This document shows, one piece after another, positions 1-8,663 of a stretch of DNA of 64,000 nt. The stretch's first letter is position 1, and each line of letters starts with the position of its first letter. A program made the position numbers and the translations under genes. The notes under the pieces are model-generated. The model did no database searches and had not been told where the DNA came from. It saw only the letters and a list, made by a program, of their open reading frames with translations. Source of the DNA: Acinetobacter genomosp. 15BJ (lineage in GTDB: Bacteria > Pseudomonadota > Gammaproteobacteria > Pseudomonadales > Moraxellaceae); assembly GCF_000400715.1 (NCBI RefSeq), contig NZ_KE007348.1, positions 16,299 to 80,298 on the forward strand, read 5' to 3'.

Positions 1-576
1 AAATTGATGGATTTGTGCTTCGGTAACACGCGCTGTTGAAATTGGAGGTAATTCATCCTTGCCAAAGAAAGCCACCTCTGAGGTTTCGATGCTTGGCTTG
101 AGTTCACCACCAATCAGTTCACACCAGAAAAAGGCTTTATACACGTGCAAGAACATGGTGGGGTGAGGGTGCTTTCTACGATCTGTGAGTGCGAGGAGTC
201 TAACGGCCTTCACCTCTAATCCAGTTTCTTCAAGGACTTCTTTTTCCGCATTTTCTGCGGCGGAATATCCAACATCTGCCCAACCTCCAGGAATTGACCA
301 TAAACCATCCTGTGTCTCTTTGGCTAATAGAAGTTTATTGTCCTTAAATACAACAGCGCGCACATCGATTTTGGGTGTTGCATAGCCAATATCTTGTAGT
401 ACGTTGGGGATAAAATAAGAGGTATCAATTTCTTTTAATTCAATTAGGGTGCGGACGTGATCAAGTAGTTGCTCATAACGCTCTTTATCGTATACATCTT
501 TGCTGTAGTACAAACCTGATTGCGCTAATCCGGTAATCTTATTGAGTGTTTCAATCCATTCACTTGAATCTTTCAT
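1..576 (-). CDS. Nudix hydrolase with N-terminal Nudix_N_2-type domain (partial, 3' end outside window)
   Basis: The frame is open from an ATG at 576 down to the window edge, so the C-terminus is missing. The protein begins MKDSSEWIETLNKITGLAQS. An N-terminal helical region of about 65 residues is followed by a Nudix fold with PGGWADVGYS and KEVLEETGLEV. In the Nudix box the usual first E is Y and the REUxEE arginine is K. I associate that variation with proteins carrying the extra N-terminal domain, often ADP-ribose or NDP-sugar pyrophosphatases. Substrate cannot be read from sequence. It is the last visible gene of a minus-strand series and is separated from rsfS by a terminator. Confidence 0.85.
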   Translation of the reverse strand, partial: MKDSSEWIETLNKITGLAQSGLYYSKDVYDKERYEQLLDHVRTLIELKEIDTSYFIPNVLQDIGYATPKIDVRAVVFKDNKLLLAKETQDGLWSIPGGWADVGYSAAENAEKEVLEETGLEVKAVRLLALTDRRKHPHPTMFLHVYKAFFWCELIGGELKPSIETSEVAFFGKDELPPISTARVTEAQIHQF

Positions 577-703
577 CTTATTTTAGCTGTGATTAAGCAG
601 AGTGTTTAATATTAGCATTGCGATTATATTTTACAACGAATGGTCGGAAATTTAGGGATAAATCGTTCATGTTTAGAGCCATCTTTTGACTTGAATATGC
701 CAT

Positions 704-733
704 AAAAAAAGCGACCTATTTGGTCGCTTTTTT
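704..733. terminator. Bidirectional intrinsic terminator after rsfS
   Basis: Stem GCGACC (711-716) / GGTCGC (722-727) is flanked by an A7 tract on one side and T6 on the other, so it can end transcription on either strand. It lies just downstream of the rsfS stop codon on the minus strand. Confidence 0.85.
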
Positions 734-741
734 GGAGAGCT

Positions 742-1176
742 TTACGCTACAGATTCGGGTGCACGCCATAAGCTTTCTAAGTCGTAGAACTTACGCGCGG
801 TTGGTAACATTACATGTACCACAACAAAACCGAGGTCAATTAAGATCCACTCAGCATCGCGTTCACCTTCGACACCGATTGGGCGGAAACCTGCTTTACG
901 TGCTTCATCAGCAACATTATCAGCAAGGGCTTTAACATGACGAGTCGAAGTACCGCTTGCAATCACAATTGCATCGGCAACATTACTGATCGTACTTACG
1001 TCAAGTTCAAGAATATCTTTGGCTTTTACATCAGTGAGAGCTTCATGTACAACGTTTAGGCACGCTTGTACATCTTTGTTCGCTGTTTTGATTTTTAGGT
1101 CGTGAGAATTAGAAGCGCTGGGCGATGGTTCTAAATTCATAGAGGGTATATTTTCCTGACAATTGCTCATTGTCAA
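742..1176 (-). CDS. rsfS: Ribosomal silencing factor RsfS
   Basis: RsfS/Iojap family. It binds ribosomal protein L14 (uL14) and blocks subunit joining when nutrients run out. The family core runs from about residue 35 to 140, with LDVSTISNVADAIVIASGTS, EARKAGFRPIGVEGE and AEWILIDLGFVVVHVM. At 144 residues it is longer than the roughly 105 of E. coli because of a 30-residue N-terminal extension rich in S, N and P. Later in-frame starts at 1170 or 1140 would shorten that extension, so the start is uncertain. Elsewhere rsfS usually sits beside nadD, holA or rlmH; here none of these is adjacent within the window. Confidence 0.93.
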   Translation of the reverse strand: MTMSNCQENIPSMNLEPSPSASNSHDLKIKTANKDVQACLNVVHEALTDVKAKDILELDVSTISNVADAIVIASGTSTRHVKALADNVADEARKAGFRPIGVEGERDAEWILIDLGFVVVHVMLPTARKFYDLESLWRAPESVA

Positions 1177-1221
1177 ATATACCGTTTTTCTCTAAAAAGT
1201 TCAAATTTTAGCAGTAACAGT

Positions 1222-2016
1222 TTATGTATTCACATCATTGGAAAAATACTTATTTTTCCATGCAAAAGATTGATCTGACTGAGTTTTTGGTCTGTATTCC
1301 GCAGCAATAAGACCTTGGTAGTCACTTTGCTGTAACCAGTCAAAGATTTGTTTATAGGGGATATTTCCGGTATCGGGTTCGTGGCGGTCTGGACAGTCGG
1401 CAAATTGGATGTGCCCAATTTGATTGATATTTTCCTGTAATCCCGCTAATACATCTTCACCCATCATCGCCATGTGGTAACAGTCATATTGCATTTTCAG
1501 GGCAGGATGATTGATGGCCTCCAGCATTTCTTGGGCTTGAGCAATGTTCTGAACCAAAAAGCGTGGCATATCGGTGCCATTAATCATTTCAAAAACGGGT
1601 TCAATGCCTTGTTCCGTGAGCATGTGACACGCCAGTTTTAGATTGCTTGCAAGCGTATTGAGACAAGGCAGCAGATCAGCATCCAGCGGTTGTTTTCCTG
1701 CCAGAATATTGACGCGTGGCACATCCAGTGCAGTAGCATAACGAATTGTCAGCTCAAGCGCTTGATGGAATTCAATTTCTCGCCCCGGCACACCTGCAAG
1801 TCCATTGCCGCCTTGCATCAAGTCACCCGCAGGGACATTAATCAGGCACAGTGAAAGATTGTGTTGCTCAAGTTGAGTTCGAATATCAATCACATCGAGT
1901 TCATAGGGAAATTGAATTTCTACCTGTTGAAAACCGTGCGCGTGCGCTAAAGCAAAACGCTCAATTAAAGGGACTTCAGTAAAAATCATGGATAAATTGA
2001 CTGCAAGATGGCTCAT
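1222..2016 (-). CDS. hyi: Hydroxypyruvate isomerase
   Basis: Hyi family TIM barrel (xylose isomerase-like). It interconverts hydroxypyruvate and tartronate semialdehyde in glyoxylate metabolism. The 264-residue length matches the family. Metal and catalytic residues E143 (VFEMING), D178 (MQYDCYH), Q204 (GHIQFAD) and E240 (AAEYRP) fall at the positions expected from the E. coli enzyme. It lies 23 bp after the glxR-like reductase, which uses its product, so the two are probably cotranscribed. No glyoxylate carboligase gene is adjacent. Confidence 0.9.
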   Translation of the reverse strand: MSHLAVNLSMIFTEVPLIERFALAHAHGFQQVEIQFPYELDVIDIRTQLEQHNLSLCLINVPAGDLMQGGNGLAGVPGREIEFHQALELTIRYATALDVPRVNILAGKQPLDADLLPCLNTLASNLKLACHMLTEQGIEPVFEMINGTDMPRFLVQNIAQAQEMLEAINHPALKMQYDCYHMAMMGEDVLAGLQENINQIGHIQFADCPDRHEPDTGNIPYKQIFDWLQQSDYQGLIAAEYRPKTQSDQSFAWKNKYFSNDVNT

Positions 2017-2039
2017 TTTCAGACTCCCTGAATCAATAA

Positions 2040-2906
2040 TTATTGTTCTGTAATTTTGATGATAGTCGCTAAATCCTTATCAGCAAAGCCATTTTCTTGG
2101 TGAGCTTGTAACTGTAATAGAGCTTTTTGTGCCACAGGTATCTTTAAGTTAAAACTTTGTGCTAGAAGTAATGCATTGTTTAAATCTTTTGATAGGGTTT
2201 GCACCTTCCATTGTACTGGCTCAAAAGTATGTGTTGCCATACGAGGAGCAAGGATTTGAAAGGGTTTTGAGTCGGCAAAGCCGCCAGCGAGTGCAGGTGC
2301 AAGTAATGTGGTATCGACGCCTGCTTGATCTGCAAGGGCGACTGCTTCTGCAATCAGGGTGCTATTGGCGGCAACAATTAATTGATTACAAATTTTAGTC
2401 GCTTGTCCCGTACCTGATGTTCCCATACGGGTGACACGCTGTGAGAGTACATTGTAAATCGGAGTGAGCTGCTCGATCGTCTTAGCATCACCTCCTGCAA
2501 AAATAACCAACGTACCTTGTTCAGCCCCTATGGTTCCGCCTGAGACTGGTGAGTCAATCCATGTGACCTGTTGTTGTTGAGCAGACTGAGCCAATTGTTG
2601 AGTTGCAGAGACTGATAAGCTGGAGAAATCAACAATAATTTGCTCAGCTTTCAAATGTGGTTGAATTTGGGTGAAAACATTTTGTGCTGCTTGATCATCG
2701 GCTAAACATGTCAAAATAACAGGATAGCTTCCGATGTCATTTAGCTTTAAGTGTAATGCACCTTGCTGCTGCAGAGGTTCACATGCAAGTGGGCTACGAT
2801 TCCAAACCGCTACAGCATAACCTGCTTGTAATAGTCGGCTGGCCATACGTGTGCCCATTAAACCCATACCCAAGAAAGCGATTGGTGTTTTTTGATTCGC
2901 ATGCAT
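2040..2906 (-). CDS. glxR: Tartronate semialdehyde reductase (2-hydroxy-3-oxopropionate reductase)
   Basis: Beta-hydroxyacid dehydrogenase family, 288 residues. The N-terminal Rossmann motif FLGMGLMGTRMA lies at residues 11-22, the substrate loop DSPVSGG around 118-124, and the catalytic lysine is K171 in GQATKICNQ. It is expected to reduce tartronate semialdehyde to D-glycerate with NAD(P)H. The family also contains 3-hydroxyisobutyrate dehydrogenases. I choose tartronate semialdehyde mainly because hyi follows directly, but the upstream crotonase leaves a valine-degradation role possible. Confidence 0.8.
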   Translation of the reverse strand: MHANQKTPIAFLGMGLMGTRMASRLLQAGYAVAVWNRSPLACEPLQQQGALHLKLNDIGSYPVILTCLADDQAAQNVFTQIQPHLKAEQIIVDFSSLSVSATQQLAQSAQQQQVTWIDSPVSGGTIGAEQGTLVIFAGGDAKTIEQLTPIYNVLSQRVTRMGTSGTGQATKICNQLIVAANSTLIAEAVALADQAGVDTTLLAPALAGGFADSKPFQILAPRMATHTFEPVQWKVQTLSKDLNNALLLAQSFNLKIPVAQKALLQLQAHQENGFADKDLATIIKITEQ

Positions 2907-2927
2907 GTGAATGTACTCCAGTCGGGA

Positions 2928-3716
2928 TTATTTGTATTGGCGTGGTAGGAATTGAACTTCTGGGTTCTTGTCCTTTTTGCGTGCCAGACTACTGTTTTTA
3001 CCTAAAAGTAGTTTGAGCTGCCAAAGTTTTTCTAAGCGTAATGCTTTTTCTGGTTGGTGCTCCATGGCATCCAAAACACGCTTCGCTGCCATAATAGCGT
3101 CTGGTGAGCGTTGTAAAATTTCTTCCGCAATGAGATTTGCTTTCGCTAATGGATCATTGTCTAAATGGGTGACTAGACCAATTTGTTTGGCATATTCAGC
3201 ATCAAAGATACGTGCAGTTAATGTAAGTTCTTTAGCCAAATCAACACCAATCAGTCCTTTCAGGGAGCGGGTGAGCCCCATATCTGGTACTAAGCCCCAG
3301 CGACTTTCCATAATTGACATTTGCGTGCTTGGCGTCGCAATACGAATATCGGCTGCGAGCGCTAATTGCATCCCAGCACCAAAGCAATAACCCTCAATTG
3401 CTGCAATCACAGGGATTGGTAAATTTTGCCAGATCAGGAAGGCTTTCTGGAACAGACTTTGTCCAGGCTTAATCAGTTCCCATGCAGCGAAAGCGGTATT
3501 TTTAGGATTGTTTAAATCAGAAAGGTCGATGCCTGCACTAAAGACTTGTGCTTCACCAGTGAGAATGACACAGCGGATTGAACGATCTTTTTCAATTTTT
3601 TTTGCAGTTGCCACCAGCTCTTTGAGTAAGGCAAAGCTCATTGCATTACGTTTATCTGGACGGTTTAAGGAAACTGTTGCGATTCCATTGTTCTTTTCAA
3701 CGCGTAAAAGTGCCAT
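2928..3716 (-). CDS. Crotonase-family protein (enoyl-CoA hydratase/isomerase)
   Basis: Enoyl-CoA hydratase/isomerase superfamily. Visible features are the N-terminal block VSLNRPDKRNAMS, the CoA-binding and oxyanion segment FSAGIDLSDL, and the second oxyanion segment GYCFGAGMQLALAADIRIA. I use the ATG at 3716 (MALLRVEKN), which gives 262 residues and begins where the family usually does. An in-frame ATG at 3776 would add 20 residues with no family likeness. The downstream reductase starts 21 bp after this stop, suggesting one transcript. Exact substrate is unknown. Confidence 0.85.
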   Translation of the reverse strand: MALLRVEKNNGIATVSLNRPDKRNAMSFALLKELVATAKKIEKDRSIRCVILTGEAQVFSAGIDLSDLNNPKNTAFAAWELIKPGQSLFQKAFLIWQNLPIPVIAAIEGYCFGAGMQLALAADIRIATPSTQMSIMESRWGLVPDMGLTRSLKGLIGVDLAKELTLTARIFDAEYAKQIGLVTHLDNDPLAKANLIAEEILQRSPDAIMAAKRVLDAMEHQPEKALRLEKLWQLKLLLGKNSSLARKKDKNPEVQFLPRQYK

Positions 3717-3780
3717 CTGCCTTACTCTTATTGTGTTTGATTTGGCAGCATAGCACGAGTCTTTAGGTTGAAACATGACA

Positions 3781-3804
3781 GGGCAGTCATAAAAAGGACT
3801 GCCC
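3781..3804. other. Hairpin between gacS and the crotonase gene
   Basis: GGGCAGTC and GACTGCCC form a perfect 8-bp stem with an 8-nt loop, 42 nt downstream of the gacS stop codon. No clean U-tract follows on the minus strand, so it is at best a weak terminator or a transcript-end stabiliser. Confidence 0.5.
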
Positions 3805-3845
3805 GTATTTTAATCATTGATTATCCAATATCCCAACTTACAGTC

Positions 3846-6656
3846 TTAGGAGTCATGAGCATGTAGGATCAAGTTGGCCGCTTGTCTCACTTGTTCAATC
3901 GCTGTGCTGAGTTCATTGAAACGGTGCGTGGTTTCACGGATAAATACATCATCTGCTTTACGGCGTTCTTTACGCAAAGTTGAGACAAATTGTTCAAACT
4001 CACCTGATACTTGTTGTAAATTTGGGGTGCCGACATAACGGGTTGCACCATAGAGGCGATGTAAGACATGTTCCAGTTGTGGAAAATCTTCCATCTCAAT
4101 CAATTGCTGCATTTCTGCTAACTCAGTATCGAAACTATCCACCAGCATATTCAATAAATCTTGTGCCAGATCTTCTTTATTGGCAGCAAGTTGAACGCTT
4201 TGTTGCCAGTTCAGGATTTGAGGATCAATCGATTCAACGGGCCGCTTTGGTTCGATGCTTGCAGGTTGAGTGCTGAAGTTATTTTTGGTCCAATGGGTCA
4301 GAATTTGAATGATCTGCTCCATCTGAATCGGCTTGGTTACATAATCATTCATCCCAACTTTAAGCAGTTTTTGCTTTTCATCGGCCAGTGCATGTGCCGT
4401 CAGTGCAATGATTGGTAGTTGCATGCCTGAATCAAGCGTGGATTCCAGTGAGCGAATGGCGCGAGTGGTATCAATCCCCGACATCACCGGCATTTGAATA
4501 TCCATAAATACCAAATCAAACGGTGGCGATTTTTGTTCGATCCGCTCTTGGATAATGTCGATGGCCTTTTGTCCACTCAAAGCTTTGGTGGTGGTGACAT
4601 TGAGCTCACCGAGTAAGGCTTCAAGTACAATCAAGTTAGGCAGGTGATCATCCACAGCCAAGATATGTAAACCTTGGCCATTAAAGTCTTCTGGTTCTTG
4701 CTCAAAAACAGGCTCGTTTCCGAGTAACTGTACCAACTCACGACGACTTAACGGTTGATATAGCGGGCGAGCACGATATTCATTGAGCATGTTTGGCTCA
4801 AGACTCATCTGGTAACCATAAACCGCTAAGTTGCCATGGTAGCGTTGACGAATTTCTTTGAGTAAGGCTTCGGTATCACCGCTATGATCGACAATCAGCC
4901 ATGTGTTTTCTTGCTGATTGAGATGATTTAAACGGCTGAACAGATCTAGAATGGATTGTGTTTCAATATGAGAGACATGGTAATTCTCTAGATATGAACG
5001 CAGTACACTGGCCGTTGCAGGGTGGGCGAGATAAGACACCACTTGCAAATGGTCGAAACGTGGATGTTCAACAAACTCATCTTGTTCTTCCACTTTAAAC
5101 GAAGCGGTGAACCAGAAGGTTGAGCCTTTTTCGGTTGGCGCACGTTCTTGGTTGTCTTCAAAGCCAATTTGACCGTGCATCAAATGCACCAGCTGTTTGG
5201 AAATGGCAAGACCAAGCCCTGTTCCACCGAATTGGCGGGTAACTGAAGCATCGCCCTGAGAGAACGATTCAAATAACTTTTTACGATCCGTACCACTCAA
5301 ACCAATACCACTGTCTTGTACACTAAAATGTAGTAAACATTGCCCAATTTCATCGTCTTCCATACGTACCCGCACGATGATTTCACCATCAGGGGTAAAT
5401 TTGATCGCATTGGAAATCAGGTTGGTCAGGATCTGTTTAAAGCGGAGTGCATCACCGACCACATGCTTTGGAATATTCTCTGCGTAATAGAAGGCCATGT
5501 TGATATGTTTTTGTGCCGCCAACGGAGAGAGCATATCCATCACATCGAAAATGGCTTCTTCGAGGTCAAACGGTGCAGTTTCAAGTTCGAGTTTGCCTGC
5601 ATCAATTTTAGAGAAATCCAATACGTCATTGATTAGTGCTAATAAGTGTGCAGATGATTTTCGGATGGTTTGCAAATAAAGATTTTGCTCATTACTCAGA
5701 TTCTGCTGACGCAGCAGTAAGTGAATAAAGCCATCAATACTATTCAGTGGTGTTCTAAGTTCATGGCTGATATTGGCCAAAAACACCGACTTGGATTGGT
5801 TTGATGAAATCGCTTGGTCTCGTGCCTGACGATAGGTAATGTTCTGAACTTCTAAGGTATCCAGTGTTCGACGTAAATCTTCTTCGGTTTGTTCAGTATG
5901 TTCTTTTAATTCCAAGAAACTAAAGTGTAGGCGTTTCACCACATTGGCGATATCACGCTGTAGCAAACGCAGTTCACCGGTACTGTTCACCACAATATGC
6001 TGATCAAGGGTATCGGCGTTGAGGCGTTGCATTTGCATGCGAATTTCATATAACGGTGCGAGCCAGCGACGAGAGAACACATTTAAACAGAACAGGAGAA
6101 TCAGTATGGTAATCAGTCCAGTCACGACCAAGGACAGTAGAATTTTATAGCGAGCCAATTCGAGGGGTTGGTTGTCTAATTCAATCATTAGCCAAACAGA
6201 ATTAGGGTCGCCACCATCAAGTTTCGAGCCATAGATACTGTTGTGATTGTGGGCAATTGGACCAAAGAAGTTGCTGTTTTCTGGGAAGTTCGGCCAAAAG
6301 CGATTGTTTTGATAGCCAACGCTTAAATAAGTCTGACCACGATTATCAATCAGTACTGCGCGCTGTAGATTTTTTTCATCAAACATCTTCTGCATGATGT
6401 TTTGAGCACGATCATACTGATCGGGTTGTTCTTGTACCAGTTTTAATAAATCATTCGCGGTTTGATGGTAGCGCGCCAAAATAGCTGAAGCATCAGAGCG
6501 TTGTTGTGATTTTGCGGAGCTGGTCGTTTCGGATAAAACCCAAAGAATACCAACACCTGTCAAGATGGCAATCGGCACTAAAATCAGTGCAATCAATTGC
6601 CCATAAGCATGATTGAGGCGTAAGCGTTTCGATATGGTCTTATTGAAATTTGACAT
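3846..6656 (-). CDS. gacS: Hybrid sensor histidine kinase, GacS/BarA type
   Basis: 936-residue tripartite kinase. Membrane segments lie at about 21-41 and 172-193, enclosing a periplasmic sensor. HAMP follows at about 195-247, then HisKA with H298 in NISHELRTP and a HATPase domain (N-box NLISNAIKF, GGTGLGLAIS). A degenerate receiver-like region covers about 535-645. A full receiver has D719 in MDIQMP, and the C-terminal Hpt domain has H866 in HRLYG. In Pseudomonas and Acinetobacter GacS phosphorylates GacA, which controls secondary metabolism, motility and virulence through small RNAs. The neighbourhood (cysM, rlmD, relA, mazG divergent) matches the gacS locus of Pseudomonas. The GacA gene is not in the window. 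Confidence 0.92.
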   Translation of the reverse strand: MSNFNKTISKRLRLNHAYGQLIALILVPIAILTGVGILWVLSETTSSAKSQQRSDASAILARYHQTANDLLKLVQEQPDQYDRAQNIMQKMFDEKNLQRAVLIDNRGQTYLSVGYQNNRFWPNFPENSNFFGPIAHNHNSIYGSKLDGGDPNSVWLMIELDNQPLELARYKILLSLVVTGLITILILLFCLNVFSRRWLAPLYEIRMQMQRLNADTLDQHIVVNSTGELRLLQRDIANVVKRLHFSFLELKEHTEQTEEDLRRTLDTLEVQNITYRQARDQAISSNQSKSVFLANISHELRTPLNSIDGFIHLLLRQQNLSNEQNLYLQTIRKSSAHLLALINDVLDFSKIDAGKLELETAPFDLEEAIFDVMDMLSPLAAQKHINMAFYYAENIPKHVVGDALRFKQILTNLISNAIKFTPDGEIIVRVRMEDDEIGQCLLHFSVQDSGIGLSGTDRKKLFESFSQGDASVTRQFGGTGLGLAISKQLVHLMHGQIGFEDNQERAPTEKGSTFWFTASFKVEEQDEFVEHPRFDHLQVVSYLAHPATASVLRSYLENYHVSHIETQSILDLFSRLNHLNQQENTWLIVDHSGDTEALLKEIRQRYHGNLAVYGYQMSLEPNMLNEYRARPLYQPLSRRELVQLLGNEPVFEQEPEDFNGQGLHILAVDDHLPNLIVLEALLGELNVTTTKALSGQKAIDIIQERIEQKSPPFDLVFMDIQMPVMSGIDTTRAIRSLESTLDSGMQLPIIALTAHALADEKQKLLKVGMNDYVTKPIQMEQIIQILTHWTKNNFSTQPASIEPKRPVESIDPQILNWQQSVQLAANKEDLAQDLLNMLVDSFDTELAEMQQLIEMEDFPQLEHVLHRLYGATRYVGTPNLQQVSGEFEQFVSTLRKERRKADDVFIRETTHRFNELSTAIEQVRQAANLILHAHDS

Positions 6657-6805
6657 AGTACGGTCAGATTTATCATTCTGCGCAACATCTTAGCACGCTT
6701 TGTGAAAATCAAGGACATCTGCTTGCCAATAAAAAGCATAGTGAAAAGGTGCAGTATCTCTATTTTTTTCATACAATAGGCGCCACCTTGATATCGGTGT
6801 CGATC

Positions 6806-7729
6806 ATGACGAATACGCAAACTGATTTTTTAGCAGATGAATTTTTACTGGACGATTATGTCGGTAAAACCCCTTTAGTACGTTTGCAACGTTTAGCGTG
6901 TCATACCCAAGCCACGGTATTAGCAAAATTAGAAGGTAATAATCCAGCAGGTTCGGTCAAAGATCGCCCTGCTTATAACATGATTGTTCAAGCGGAAAAG
7001 CGTGGACAGATTCAGCCAGGGGATACCCTGATCGAAGCAACCAGTGGTAATACTGGGATTGCTTTGGCAATGGTTGCGGCTATGCGCGGCTATAAAATGA
7101 AGCTGATTATGCCAAACAATATGAGCCAAGAGCGTAAAGATGCGATGTTGGCCTATGGGGCAGAGCTGATTGAAGTCACGCAACAGCAAGGTATGGAAGG
7201 TGCGCGCGACCTTGCTTTACAAATGCAGGCAGAAGGCAAAGGCTTTGTACTGAATCAGTTTGGTAATCCAGACAACGTCGAAGCTCATTACCTGACGACT
7301 GGTCCAGAAATCTGGAAGCAAACGGGTGGGAAGATTACCCATTTTGTTAGCTCAATGGGGACAACGGGAACCATCATGGGTGTCTCTAAATATCTCAAAG
7401 AGCAAAACCCTGATATTCAAATTGTGGGTTTACAACCTTCAGACGGTTCAAGCATTGCGGGGATTCGCCGTTGGCCGGAAGAGTATTTGCCAACTATCTT
7501 TGATCGTCGCCGTGTCGATCGCATTATTGATATTCCACAGATTGAAGCTGAAAAAACCATGCGTAAGCTGGCACGTACTGAGGGCATCAGTGCAGGAACA
7601 TCTTCTGGTGGCGCAGTTTGGGCTTCGATCAAGATTGCTGAAGAATATCCTGATGCGGTGATTGTTTGCATTATCTGTGACCGCGGTGATCGTTATTTAT
7701 CAACAGGGCTGTTTTCAGTTCAAGATTAG
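6806..7729 (+). CDS. cysM: Cysteine synthase B (O-acetylserine sulfhydrylase)
   Basis: Fold-type II PLP enzyme making cysteine from O-acetylserine and sulfide or thiosulfate. The PLP lysine is K52 in AGSVKDRPA, the substrate loop is EATSGNTGIALA, and the phosphate-binding loop is SSMGTTGTIMG. I choose ATG 6806 (MTNTQTDF), giving 307 residues as is usual for CysM. An in-frame ATG at 6749 would add 19 hydrophobic residues not seen in the family. It is divergent from gacS, as in Pseudomonas. The cysM-specific region around RRWPEEYLP favours B over A type. Confidence 0.92.
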   Translation: MTNTQTDFLADEFLLDDYVGKTPLVRLQRLACHTQATVLAKLEGNNPAGSVKDRPAYNMIVQAEKRGQIQPGDTLIEATSGNTGIALAMVAAMRGYKMKLIMPNNMSQERKDAMLAYGAELIEVTQQQGMEGARDLALQMQAEGKGFVLNQFGNPDNVEAHYLTTGPEIWKQTGGKITHFVSSMGTTGTIMGVSKYLKEQNPDIQIVGLQPSDGSSIAGIRRWPEEYLPTIFDRRRVDRIIDIPQIEAEKTMRKLARTEGISAGTSSGGAVWASIKIAEEYPDAVIVCIICDRGDRYLSTGLFSVQD

Positions 7730-7739
7730 AATCTCCTTT

Positions 7740-7825
7740 ACGGAGCTATAGCCGCTCCTCACCTCTTTTAAAAAGAAGGGGACTCCTCCCTTTTATAAAG
7801 GGAGGTTGGGAGGGATTTGAAGAGA
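7740..7825. repeat. Intergenic inverted-repeat element
   Basis: The gap between cysM and the exonuclease gene holds CCTCCCTTT (7785-7793) and AAAGGGAGG (7797-7805), a perfect 9-bp stem with a 3-nt loop, followed by TTGGGAGGGATTT. From memory, similar CTCCCT...AGGGAGGTTGGGAGGGATTT sequences recur between genes in Acinetobacter genomes. A palindromic GAGCTATAGC (7743-7752) precedes it. No U-tract follows, so it is not a typical terminator. Confidence 0.6.
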
Positions 7826-7832
7826 TTTTAAG

Positions 7833-8654
7833 ATGAATTTACGTTTTCCGATTTTAGTTTTTGATATTGAGACCCTGACCGATTTAAAGGCAGGTGCGCA
7901 TCTTTATCATCTTGATTTACCCGAAGAAGATGTTGAGCAGGCGCTCACTAAAATTCGCCGCCAAGAATCGGGGATGGATTTTCAACGTCTGCCTCTGCAT
8001 GAAATCGTTTGTATTTCTGGCTTGTGGATTGATGAAAAAGGTTATCGCCTGTTTTCATTTAGTCAGGAACAGCATAGCGAAGCTGAAATGTTGGCAAAAT
8101 TTTTATCGATTTTTGACAAGAAGCAGCCGACACTGGTCAGTTGGAATGGCTCGCAATTTGATTTGCCTGTCATTCTATTTCGCGCTATGTATCATGGTTT
8201 GTCTGCACCAAGCTTGTTTGATCAAGGTGAAATTGATCAGCAAAAGCGTTTTAATAATTACCAAAACCGTTACCACCATCGTCATGTTGATTTGATGGAT
8301 GTGATGGCAATGTTTAATGGTCGTAATTTCCAAAAATTGGATGATATGGCTTGTTTACTCGGGTTCCCTGGGAAGCGCGGTGAAACTGGCTATCACGTGC
8401 CTGAATATGTACGTAATAAACAATGGTTAGAATTGACCAGTTATTGTGAAGGCGATGTGTTGAATACATGGTTGCTCTATATTCGTTGGTTATTGTTAAA
8501 AGGCCAATTGAATCAAGCAGATCACCAGCAGTTACTACAATCAACGATTGCTTATTTACAAACGCAAACGCAACAAACAGAATTTTTACAGGTATGGCAG
8601 CAAACATCGCAATATACTGTATTCACCGCAGATACTTTTGCGCCAAAAAATTAG
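7833..8654 (+). CDS. Predicted 3'-5' exonuclease (PolB-like exonuclease domain)
   Basis: 273-residue DEDD-type exonuclease of the DNA_pol_B_exo2 family. The ExoI motif is FDIETLTD (D11, E13), the ExoII region is LVSWNGSQFDLPVI, and the ExoIII aspartate is in YCEGDVLNTWLLY. The protein is stand-alone, without a polymerase domain. Its substrate has not been defined for the family as far as I know. It sits between cysM and rlmD and runs in the same direction, so it may share their transcript. Confidence 0.85.
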   Translation: MNLRFPILVFDIETLTDLKAGAHLYHLDLPEEDVEQALTKIRRQESGMDFQRLPLHEIVCISGLWIDEKGYRLFSFSQEQHSEAEMLAKFLSIFDKKQPTLVSWNGSQFDLPVILFRAMYHGLSAPSLFDQGEIDQQKRFNNYQNRYHHRHVDLMDVMAMFNGRNFQKLDDMACLLGFPGKRGETGYHVPEYVRNKQWLELTSYCEGDVLNTWLLYIRWLLLKGQLNQADHQQLLQSTIAYLQTQTQQTEFLQVWQQTSQYTVFTADTFAPKN

Positions 8655-8663
8655 GTTCATCTT

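Noticed and set aside
3717..3776. Upstream start of the crotonase gene
   Set aside because: The extra 20 residues do not resemble the family N-terminus.
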